12,752 bases of DNA from NCBI GenBank assembly GCA_017995695.1, contig JAGOIJ010000037.1, forward strand, positions 1 to 12,752, in the 5' to 3' direction. Origin of the DNA: Candidatus Omnitrophota bacterium. GTDB taxonomy: Bacteria > Omnitrophota > Gorgyraeia > Gygaellales > Profunditerraquicolaceae. How positions within the stretch are numbered: the first letter of the stretch is position 1; each line of letters starts with the position of its first letter. Below are positions 6,214 through 11,888 of the stretch, piece after piece. The translations under genes were made by a program, and so were the position numbers. Under the pieces are notes generated by a model. It did no database searches. It was not told the DNA's origin and was given only the letters and a program-made list of their open reading frames with translations.

Positions 6214-6723
6214 TTATTGGGTAGTTCGGCTTATTTTGTTTTCTGAAGGGACAACGAATTGAGGAGAAGATGAGGTTTGCTGATTCCTTGTCGGAGTCGA
6301 AAAGGGTAACTGCCGTATAGAATTGCTTTGCATCTTCGCGTTTGTTAGCCCCACCCTCTGCTGCATTGAAGAAAAAGCGTTTCTTTGGCTCATGGAAGGA
6401 TACGAATTGACGGAAGTAATCTTAGGTCGATTATAGATAGTTTTCGGCGGAGAAATACGCATAGAGTTAAGACGGTTATAGGTCTGCATTGCCTGACGCG
6501 TCCCGGCATTAACAGCCGTATTCACCATAAAGCTGGGGCGAGTATTAACCGCAATGCTATTCCTCACGCTACTAGCCACCTGCGCAGAGCTGATCCCTGA
6601 ATGAACAGGAGATTGGACGCTGGTATAGACTGTCTTAGGAAAGGAGGCAAAATCATTATCCCCTGCCCAGACAACAGTTACTAACCCGATGCTCAAAAGA
6701 TAACATAGCAATAGCTTTTTCAC
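6214..6723 (-). CDS. Secreted low-complexity protein of unknown function
   Basis: I do not recognise a family. The 169-aa product has a clear signal peptide (MKKLLLCYLLSIGLVTVVWA, probable cleavage after residue 20) and no lipobox. The mature part is rich in Ser, Asn, Gln, Arg and Pro, nearly free of Cys, and has loosely recurring elements such as FPKTVYTS and PPKTIYNRPK, suggesting a disordered exported or surface protein. The start is a GTG at 6723 with an AAGGAG Shine-Dalgarno 8 bases upstream. A sigma-70-like promoter lies 20 bases further up. It is immediately upstream of the ECF operon but separated from it by a 123-base gap with that operon's own promoter. Real gene status rests on the signal peptide, Shine-Dalgarno and promoter; function is open. 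Confidence 0.7.
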   Translation of the reverse strand: MKKLLLCYLLSIGLVTVVWAGDNDFASFPKTVYTSVQSPVHSGISSAQVASSVRNSIAVNTRPSFMVNTAVNAGTRQAMQTYNRLNSMRISPPKTIYNRPKITSVNSYPSMSQRNAFSSMQQRVGLTNAKMQSNSIRQLPFSTPTRNQQTSSSPQFVVPSENKISRTTQ

Positions 6724-6742
6724 GGTTAAGCTCCTTAGGCCA

Positions 6743-6771
6743 ATAGTACCATATGACGCTCAAGAAAACAA
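6743..6771 (-). promoter_or_regulatory. Sigma-70-type promoter of the secreted low-complexity gene
   Basis: On the minus strand, -35 TTGTTT (6766-6771) and -10 TACTAT (6743-6748) are 17 bases apart and end about 19 bases before the GTG start. Confidence 0.55.
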
Positions 6772-6789
6772 CCCCTTCAAAACAATAAC

Positions 6790-6803
6790 AGAAAACGTTT
6801 TCT
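6790..6803. promoter_or_regulatory. 14-bp perfect palindrome, possible operator
   Basis: The sequence AGAAAACGTTTTCT is perfectly self-complementary around a central CG. It lies between the hydF stop and the promoter of the secreted gene, about 18 bases upstream of the -35. The central-CG form resembles LacI/CcpA-family operators; no regulator is visible and the match may be chance. Confidence 0.3.
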
Positions 6804-6806
6804 TCT

Positions 6807-8048
6807 TTATGGTAACGCCCTCACCGGGTTTGCGCGTCTTTCAATCTTCACCAGCCCACTCTGAAACGGCTCAAGGATTCTCTCTAGAATGCCAGATAGA
6901 TACGCCATTAAAATACCGTAGTTAGTAATCGGCACACCAGAGCGCTGCGCCTTCTCAATGCGATGGAGGATCTCTCGCCTGTTAACCATGCAACCCCCGC
7001 AGGCAATAATTAATTTAAAGCGCCTGATATCTTCAGGAAAATCGCCTCCTGCAGTAACCTCATAGTGTAATTCTTTATGCGTATAGTTTAACAGCCACGT
7101 AGGGATTTTTGTCCTGCCGATATCCTCCGGCTGGACATGATGGGTGCAACTTTCAGCAATCAGTATTTCATCGCCGTCTTGCAACTCATCAACTGCATAG
7201 ACACCTTGCACAAAGGCATTGAGATCTCCTTTGTGGCGCGCAAATACCGTAGAAAACGAAGTCAAGGGAATATCCTGCGGCAAGAGATCGCGCACTGTCT
7301 CAAACACCTGCGAATCAGTAATCACGACTTTAGGCTTATCGCGCAAAGCGCGTATTGCTTGAAGCAGCTCTGTCTCTTTGACCACGTATGCCAAGGCGTT
7401 ACGATCAAGGATATCGCGCATAACCTGTACCTGCGGCAGGATCAATCTACCTTGCGGCATAGCGCTGTCAATAGGACATACTAAAATAACGGTATCCTGC
7501 GGATTAATAATATCTCCAACTAAAGGAATTGGCGACCAGTGCGCTGGGGCAAGCTCCATAATCTTTTGTTTAAGTGAATCGATCCCCAAGTTTTGCTTTG
7601 CGCTTACTTCAAGAAAAGGATAATTCTTATTTAATAAGTAATCTCTGGCCGCATCCCCAGGCAACTCGCATTTATTGATCACAAAGATAAAAGGAAGTTT
7701 CTTCAAGCGGAACACATCGACAAGATCTTCTTCGAAATGATCAAGAAGCGTATCTGGCGCAACCACCATGATGCCGACGTCTGTTTTTCGCAACACTTTG
7801 TGCGTGCGCTTAACGCGCTCATCTCCTAGCAGCCCCTCATCATCGATGCCGGCAGTATCAATAAGCATGCAGGGACCGATCGGAAGTATCTCCATCGGCT
7901 TATAGACGGGATCCGTGGTTGTGCCGGCGACTTCAGACACAATGGCAGTATCCTGTCCGGTAATGGCGTTGATGAGGCTGGACTTACCAGTATTGCGCTT
8001 GCCAAAAATTCCTATATGCAACCGGTTACTTGCTGGGGTTCTGTACAT
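6807..8048 (-). CDS. hydF: [FeFe]-hydrogenase maturation GTPase HydF
   Basis: The 413-aa protein is the scaffold GTPase that carries the 2Fe precursor built by HydE and HydG and delivers it to apo-HydA in the cytoplasm. The N-terminal G domain shows Walker A GKRNTGKS (16-23), the G2 threonines TTTD (43-46), G3 DTAG (64-67), G4 NKCE (125-128) and a G5-like SAK (149-151). The C-terminal cluster-binding domain has C301-T-H303 and C350xxC353, the conserved [4Fe-4S] ligands, then NRREILHRI and PITNYGILMAY (373-383), typical of HydF. Length is normal. The ATG at 8048 has a GGAGA Shine-Dalgarno 7 bases upstream. It follows hydE after a 205-base gap containing a palindromic repeat, so it may be transcribed separately or with it. 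Confidence 0.96.
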   Translation of the reverse strand: MYRTPASNRLHIGIFGKRNTGKSSLINAITGQDTAIVSEVAGTTTDPVYKPMEILPIGPCMLIDTAGIDDEGLLGDERVKRTHKVLRKTDVGIMVVAPDTLLDHFEEDLVDVFRLKKLPFIFVINKCELPGDAARDYLLNKNYPFLEVSAKQNLGIDSLKQKIMELAPAHWSPIPLVGDIINPQDTVILVCPIDSAMPQGRLILPQVQVMRDILDRNALAYVVKETELLQAIRALRDKPKVVITDSQVFETVRDLLPQDIPLTSFSTVFARHKGDLNAFVQGVYAVDELQDGDEILIAESCTHHVQPEDIGRTKIPTWLLNYTHKELHYEVTAGGDFPEDIRRFKLIIACGGCMVNRREILHRIEKAQRSGVPITNYGILMAYLSGILERILEPFQSGLVKIERRANPVRALP

Positions 8049-8156
8049 GATTAGTCTCCAATCTTTCGTTTAACTACTTAGTCGTTGTTCCATTACGCTA
8101 CAACGAGAAACATTGTTATTACGATAAGTGCTACTGATGCAATCAATGGTCCGTTC

Positions 8157-8242
8157 TGTGTCATTGCGAGGAGTGACTCTCCAATTCGTCTTCACGACGA
8201 AGCAATCTTTTGAGATTGCTTCGCTCCGCTCGCAATGACACA
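8157..8242. repeat. Palindromic dispersed-repeat element between hydE and hydF
   Basis: The ends are perfect 14-bp inverted repeats (TGTGTCATTGCGAG at 8157-8170 and its complement at 8229-8242). Inside are a 10-bp hairpin (8199-8208 with 8213-8222) and an overlapping 6-bp hairpin (8185-8190 with 8196-8201). The minus-strand translation reads CHCERSEAIS, the familiar signature of a small non-coding repeat family scattered through many bacterial genomes. It is probably a MITE- or REP-like element that inserted in this gap. Confidence 0.8.
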
Positions 8243-8253
8243 TAAGAAAACAC

Positions 8254-9321
8254 TTATTCACAGATTGAGGTGTTGACTTTTTTTAACGCATCGCCGCGGC
8301 CGTAATCAACGTTACGATCAATTGAGCGCGCCATGCCATCCATGCAAAATGCGCACGCCCCGGCTGGCTCATCAACACAGCGCTTCCCCGGATATATCTC
8401 ATAGAGTTTACGGTAAGGCGCAGGCGTAAAATTAGGCATAAGCACATTCGCTCCGGCCTTCAAGCCTTCGACCCGATAATCCCCACCCAAACTGCCAAAT
8501 GCAGTGGTGGCAGGCAGATGCGCAGTCTTCGTAACAATACGCGTGAGCGCAAGCGTTTTCAAAACCATAGCAACATCGCCGCGCACCTCATGCTTAAGCC
8601 GCGTCGCCTGGTGCGGGATAAACGGGCCAATACCGATCATATCAAAATCTTCGCGCCCAAAGAAATCTATATCGGAGGCAAGCGCTTGCGGGGATTGCCC
8701 CGGCAATCCCACTAAATTACCTGAACCTACCTGAAATCCAAGCACGCGCAAATCTTTTAAACATTGTAACCTGCGCGTAAAACTCATATCCGGATGCAAT
8801 AAAGCGTACAGTTCAGGATCTGTTGTTTCAATCTTAAGTAAATAGCGGTCAGCGCCTGCCTCTTTCCATGCCTTATAAGTATCAAACTCATATTCACCGA
8901 CCGAAAGCGTTACCGCAAGATCGTGCCGGTTCTTTATTTCCCTGATAACATCAACGAGCCACAGCGCATCAAGGCCTGCATCCTCGCCTGATTGCAACAC
9001 CACAGTTTTTATTCCTTGCGCTGCGATCTGATCGACAGCTGTCAGAATCTCCTCTTGACTCATGCGATAACGTGTCAACGAATGATTGTTCTTCTGCAAA
9101 CCGCAGTAGGCGCATGAACGCTGACAGAAATTAGAAAACTCAACAATACCGCGCAATAAAATACCACCGCCCATATATTGCTTACGCACGTTATCAGCAA
9201 AGGCATAGATCAAGGCAAGCCCTGGCTGGTCATCGACTCCTAGCGCGTACACAAGATCCTGCGCGTTAAAAGCGCCGATTGAAATCCTCTGCAAGGCGTG
9301 ATCTAATTTAGACAAGCTCAT
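8254..9321 (-). CDS. hydE: [FeFe]-hydrogenase maturation radical SAM enzyme HydE
   Basis: The 355-aa radical SAM protein acts in assembly of the 2Fe subcluster of the H-cluster, upstream of HydF. The radical SAM [4Fe-4S] motif is C66xxxC70xxC73 (CQRSCAYC), with YRMSQEEI and VVLQSGED (107-114) as expected for HydE. The C-terminal region carries the optional extra cluster motif C315-x7-C323-xx-C326 found in a subset of HydE proteins. The start chosen is the ATG at 9321: it overlaps the end of hydG by 14 bases, has an AGGAAA Shine-Dalgarno inside hydG, and gives the family's usual N-terminus. An in-frame ATG 28 codons upstream would encode an unrelated extension. It is coupled to hydG, and a repeat follows its stop. 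Confidence 0.96.
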   Translation of the reverse strand: MSLSKLDHALQRISIGAFNAQDLVYALGVDDQPGLALIYAFADNVRKQYMGGGILLRGIVEFSNFCQRSCAYCGLQKNNHSLTRYRMSQEEILTAVDQIAAQGIKTVVLQSGEDAGLDALWLVDVIREIKNRHDLAVTLSVGEYEFDTYKAWKEAGADRYLLKIETTDPELYALLHPDMSFTRRLQCLKDLRVLGFQVGSGNLVGLPGQSPQALASDIDFFGREDFDMIGIGPFIPHQATRLKHEVRGDVAMVLKTLALTRIVTKTAHLPATTAFGSLGGDYRVEGLKAGANVLMPNFTPAPYRKLYEIYPGKRCVDEPAGACAFCMDGMARSIDRNVDYGRGDALKKVNTSICE

Positions 9322-10693
9322 CGTATTTTCCTCGCTGCATTTCGGCAAAAATTGCTTGCACGGACTTTTGATCATCAATAGGTAATTCTTTCCGCAGTGA
9401 TTCAATCATACGATAGCCTTGCGCACGCACATCAACGGATGCAAAATTATCAAGATATTCCTTAAGGGTAATTAATGCGTTAACGCTACATTTACCCTTA
9501 ATCATGCCTGGCTTAGCCAAACACATGAATGCTTCACCGGTGCGCTCTTTGCGGTAACAGGCAGTGCAGAAGCTCGGGATGAACCCGCGCGTAAGCAAAG
9601 ACGCCATGACCTCATCAAGGGTTCGGTGATCAGCAGTGGAAAATTGCGCCCCGACCGAGGTTACGACCTCAGTAGCGCCGTAAGCGCCAGGCGCGGTCTT
9701 TGATTCTGCGCTTGCTTGGGAAATACCGAGATTAAAAAGCGCATCGCGCATCGACGCTGATTCTCGCGTCGAAAGAATAATCCCTGTATAAGGAACACAC
9801 AGCCGCAATACCGCAACAACCTTTTTAAAATCATCGTCAGAAACTGCATAGGGCGCATGTTCAGAAAAAACAACTCCTTGCGCAGGCTCGATGCGCGGCA
9901 CAGAAATAGTATGCGGCCCCACCTTAAACGTCCTCTCAAGTGCTGCAATGTGTGATAATAAACCTAACGTGTCAAATTTGTAATCGTAAAGGCCATACAA
10001 TACGCCGATACCCACATCATCAATCCCCGCCAAGAAAGCCTGATCAATAGCTTCGATGCGATGATCAGGGTCGCTCTTGGGCCCTTGAGGATGTACGGCG
10101 CGATACGTTGCCTCATGGTAGGTTTCCTGAAAAAGCTGATACGTCCCGATCCCCGCAGCCTTCAGTTTCTTATATTCGCCTACGCTCAAAGGAGCGCAAT
10201 TGATATTAACCCTTCGGATGCGATGCGGCCCCACGCTTGCCGCATAGATTGCCTTGATTGCGTTAACATAGTAATCTGCCCCGCTCTTCGGCCGGGATTC
10301 GCCAGCCACCAACAGTATGCGCTTGTGCCCGCGGGACAAAAGCCACTGCGTTTCCTTGGTAATTTCTGCCATAGAAAGGGCCTTGCGCGTGATCGCTTTG
10401 TTATCTGCTTTGAATGCGCAATACGCACAATTATTCAAACAATAATTACTAATATACAGCGGCGCGAAAAGCACAACCCGCTTGCCGTAGATTGCATTTT
10501 TCACAAAGGCGGCTGCGTCAAAAATCTTGTTAAGCATTGAGGGTTCCTGAACCGCCAATAGATGTGCTGCCTCTTTCAGAGTTAGCCGCTCTAACGATTT
10601 TGCCTTGGCGAGAATTTCATCCAGCCGCGCTTCATCTATGCGCGTTGCATTATTGAGTAGATCATTAATAGCATCTTCGTTAATATATTTCAT
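9308..10693 (-). CDS. hydG: [FeFe]-hydrogenase maturation tyrosine lyase HydG
   Basis: The 461-aa radical SAM enzyme cleaves tyrosine to p-cresol and dehydroglycine and yields the CO and CN- ligands of the H-cluster. The N-terminal radical SAM motif is C85xxxC89xxC92 (CLNNCAYC). The C-terminal auxiliary cluster motif is C376xxC379-x22-C402, which binds the site where the Fe(CO)2CN synthon is built. All three ligands are present, and the length matches the family. It lies 6 bases after the TM1266-type regulator gene and overlaps hydE, so the three form one operon. The ATG at 10693 has only a weak Shine-Dalgarno (AAGGA about 12 bases off), consistent with coupling to the upstream gene. Confidence 0.97.
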   Translation of the reverse strand: MKYINEDAINDLLNNATRIDEARLDEILAKAKSLERLTLKEAAHLLAVQEPSMLNKIFDAAAFVKNAIYGKRVVLFAPLYISNYCLNNCAYCAFKADNKAITRKALSMAEITKETQWLLSRGHKRILLVAGESRPKSGADYYVNAIKAIYAASVGPHRIRRVNINCAPLSVGEYKKLKAAGIGTYQLFQETYHEATYRAVHPQGPKSDPDHRIEAIDQAFLAGIDDVGIGVLYGLYDYKFDTLGLLSHIAALERTFKVGPHTISVPRIEPAQGVVFSEHAPYAVSDDDFKKVVAVLRLCVPYTGIILSTRESASMRDALFNLGISQASAESKTAPGAYGATEVVTSVGAQFSTADHRTLDEVMASLLTRGFIPSFCTACYRKERTGEAFMCLAKPGMIKGKCSVNALITLKEYLDNFASVDVRAQGYRMIESLRKELPIDDQKSVQAIFAEMQRGKYDELV

Positions 10694-10699
10694 TGCTCA

Positions 10700-10954
10700 T
10701 TATCCTTTTGCTTTACTAAGACCGGACTTTACCATTACTCCATCTATCTTACCCAGCCTTCCGGTCAAGGCCCCAACTTCGTCCGTCGTCATATCTACGA
10801 TCAGCACAATTACTGAACAATCCTCCTTAAGGTGCGGCAGGCCCATGCGTCCCAAGATGTTTGCTCCGTACTCTGTTAAAATGGCATTAACCGCTGGCGC
10901 GCTTTTCTTACGATCCTCAACTACAATCCCCACAAATCCTAATCTCTTTTGCAT
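10700..10954 (-). CDS. TM1266-family iron-only hydrogenase system regulator
   Basis: The 84-aa protein begins MQKRLGFVGIVVEDRKK and has the conserved LTEYGANILGRMGLPH, VIVLIVDMTT and DEVGALTGRLGKIDGVMVKS segments of the ACT-like TM1266 family. That family occurs next to hydEFG and is called an iron-only hydrogenase system putative regulator; its ligand and mechanism are unknown. The start is the ATG at 10954, with AAGGAAGGA as Shine-Dalgarno directly upstream. The reading frame continues open for 54 codons further, but that part is repeat-like and contains a leader hairpin, so it is not translated. It heads the hydG-hydE unit and lies after a terminator and repeats that isolate it from the hydA-nuoE genes. 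Confidence 0.9.
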   Translation of the reverse strand: MQKRLGFVGIVVEDRKKSAPAVNAILTEYGANILGRMGLPHLKEDCSVIVLIVDMTTDEVGALTGRLGKIDGVMVKSGLSKAKG

Positions 10955-10971
10955 ATTCCTTCCTTTCTCAT

Positions 10972-11000
10972 GCCCCTGGCGAGCGCTCTCGCTCAAGGGC
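10972..11000 (-). promoter_or_regulatory. GC-rich hairpin in the leader of the TM1266-type gene
   Basis: As minus-strand RNA, six outer pairs (10995-11000 with 10972-10977, one G-U) and five inner pairs (10990-10994 with 10981-10985) form a stem with a 3-base bulge and 4-base loop. It ends about 17 bases before the ATG, just upstream of the Shine-Dalgarno. There is no U-run, so it is not a terminator. Confidence 0.4.
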
Positions 11001-11033
11001 ATTGCTCTAAATGGTTCTGTTACCGAGGGGTGA

Positions 11034-11097
11034 CACGGAAGAGGGACATCCCCGTTCCGAGGACACACATGCCCGCAGGAATGGGGAGACTTCCGTG
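11034..11097. repeat. Long imperfect inverted repeat, REP-like
   Basis: Outer arms CACGGAAG (11034-11041) and CTTCCGTG (11090-11097) pair perfectly. Inner arms CCCCGTTCC (11050-11058) and GGAATGGGG (11078-11086) pair with one G-T wobble. The arms carry short GGGACATCCCC-like palindromes typical of dispersed intergenic repeats. No flanking transposase is visible. Confidence 0.5.
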
Positions 11098-11129
11098 GCA
11101 GGACCCCGAGACGCATCCGCTTGCCGCTT

Positions 11130-11251
11130 CGCCCAATCCTATCGGAAGGATTGGCGTGCGCTTGCTGAATCCGCCCAATCCTATCGGATGGATTGGCGTG
11201 CGCTTGCTGAATCCGCCCAATCCTATCGGATGGATTGGCGTGCGCTTGCTG
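11130..11251. repeat. Three tandem copies of a 42-bp repeat with internal dyad symmetry
   Basis: Copies lie at 11130-11171, 11172-11213 and 11214-11251 (last one truncated by 4 bases). Copies 2 and 3 are identical over their shared length; copy 1 differs by one base (GGAAGG versus GGATGG). Each contains a hairpin, CCAATCC and GGATTGG around 8 bases. There are no spacers, so it is not a CRISPR array. Near-identity suggests recent expansion. Confidence 0.9.
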
Positions 11252-11254
11252 CGC

Positions 11255-11292
11255 AAAAAAATCCTGACCTCTAAGCCAACGAGATCAGGATT
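11255..11292 (-). terminator. Intrinsic terminator of the hydA-nuoE transcript
   Basis: As minus-strand RNA, a 12-bp stem (11281-11292 with 11260-11271, one U-G pair) with a 9-base loop is followed by a run of seven T (DNA sense), two of them paired at the stem base. It lies about 79 bases after the nuoE stop and separates that transcript from the regulator-hydG-hydE unit. Confidence 0.88.
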
Positions 11293-11370
11293 AAAATATA
11301 AAACTCCTCATCCCTTGGGCTTAGAAGATTATTCCTTACCTTCAGGCTTTCCTAGTTGTAATTATTTTTA

Positions 11371-11874
11371 CTACTTGCCACTTGCCTTACGATAACTCTG
11401 CAAGATCTCAACGACCTTCTTCGGCGTCAACGTCCCATAAATCTTTCCATCTATCATCATCACCGGCGCTAAACCACACGCGCCTAAACAGCGCGCCTCT
11501 TGCAAAGTAAATAAACCATCGCTTGAAGTCTCACCGATATCTATCTTAAGCTCTTCTTTGATTTTATCGAGAACATCGCCTGCTCCCTTAATATAACAAG
11601 CAGTTCCCAGGCAAACAGAGATTTCATGCTTACCTTGCGGCTTAAGTTTAAAATAATGGTAGAAGGTGGCTACGCCCCAAATATGCGCAGTTGGTATATC
11701 CATGGAGCGCGCTACCTCATCCATAACGTCCTGACTAAGGTACCCATACAGCCCTTGCGCCTTATGCAAGATCTGAATCAAAGTTGACTCAGCCCTCGGC
11801 TTTCCCTTGATATCATCCATAAAATTCTTAAGTTCTTTTAATTTTTTGTCTTCTGTTAACACTGCCTGTGCCAT
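11371..11874 (-). CDS. NuoE/HydC-type thioredoxin-like [2Fe-2S] subunit
   Basis: The 167-aa protein belongs to the 24-kDa NADH dehydrogenase subunit family (NuoE, HydC, HndA). It has an N-terminal helical bundle (ILHKAQGLYGYLSQDVMDEVA, then IWGVATFYHYF) and a thioredoxin-like domain carrying one [2Fe-2S] cluster. The ligands are all present: C88, C93 (CLGTAC) and C129, C133 (CLGAC). In electron-bifurcating [FeFe]-hydrogenases this subunit links the flavin (NuoF-like) subunit to the catalytic subunit. The gene lies 14 bases after hydA, with an AGGA Shine-Dalgarno 7 bases from the ATG, and is followed by a terminator. No NuoF-like gene is in the window; one may lie beyond the right edge. The family is certain; membership in a bifurcating hydrogenase is inferred from the neighbour. 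Confidence 0.93.
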   Translation of the reverse strand: MAQAVLTEDKKLKELKNFMDDIKGKPRAESTLIQILHKAQGLYGYLSQDVMDEVARSMDIPTAHIWGVATFYHYFKLKPQGKHEISVCLGTACYIKGAGDVLDKIKEELKIDIGETSSDGLFTLQEARCLGACGLAPVMMIDGKIYGTLTPKKVVEILQSYRKASGK

Positions 11875-11888
11875 TACTGATCCTTTCG

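Larger units (their letters stand above)
10955..11370. other. 416-base intergenic region made of repeats, a hairpin leader and a terminator
   Basis: There is no convincing gene. From the hydG side it holds a Shine-Dalgarno, a GC-rich leader hairpin (10972-11000), a long imperfect inverted repeat (11034-11097), three tandem 42-bp units (11130-11251), the terminator of the hydA-nuoE unit (11255-11292), and about 78 bases of 3' untranslated sequence. No clear sigma-70 promoter for the regulator-hydG-hydE unit was recognised. Confidence 0.7.

Noticed and set aside
8070..8261. Minus-strand open frame of 63 codons containing CHCERSEAIS
   Set aside because: It is the translation of a palindromic dispersed repeat, not a protein gene; it overlaps the end of hydE and shows no family.
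9322..9405. 28-codon upstream extension of hydE
   Set aside because: It lies inside hydG, matches no HydE N-terminus, and the ATG at 9321 has a Shine-Dalgarno.
10061..10540. Plus-strand 159-codon frame opposite hydG
   Set aside because: Shadow of a strongly conserved radical SAM gene, with no family or ribosome-binding site support.
10955..11116. 54-codon upstream extension of the TM1266-type gene
   Set aside because: The family starts at MQKR, the Shine-Dalgarno sits there, and the extension runs through a leader hairpin and a repeat.
11130..11251. CRISPR array
   Set aside because: The 42-bp units are directly adjacent without spacers and no cas genes are present.
11011..11395. Plus- and minus-strand frames encoding repeated peptides such as NPIGWIGVRLL
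   Set aside because: They arise because the tandem DNA repeat is 42 bp long and stays in frame; no start signal or family is seen.
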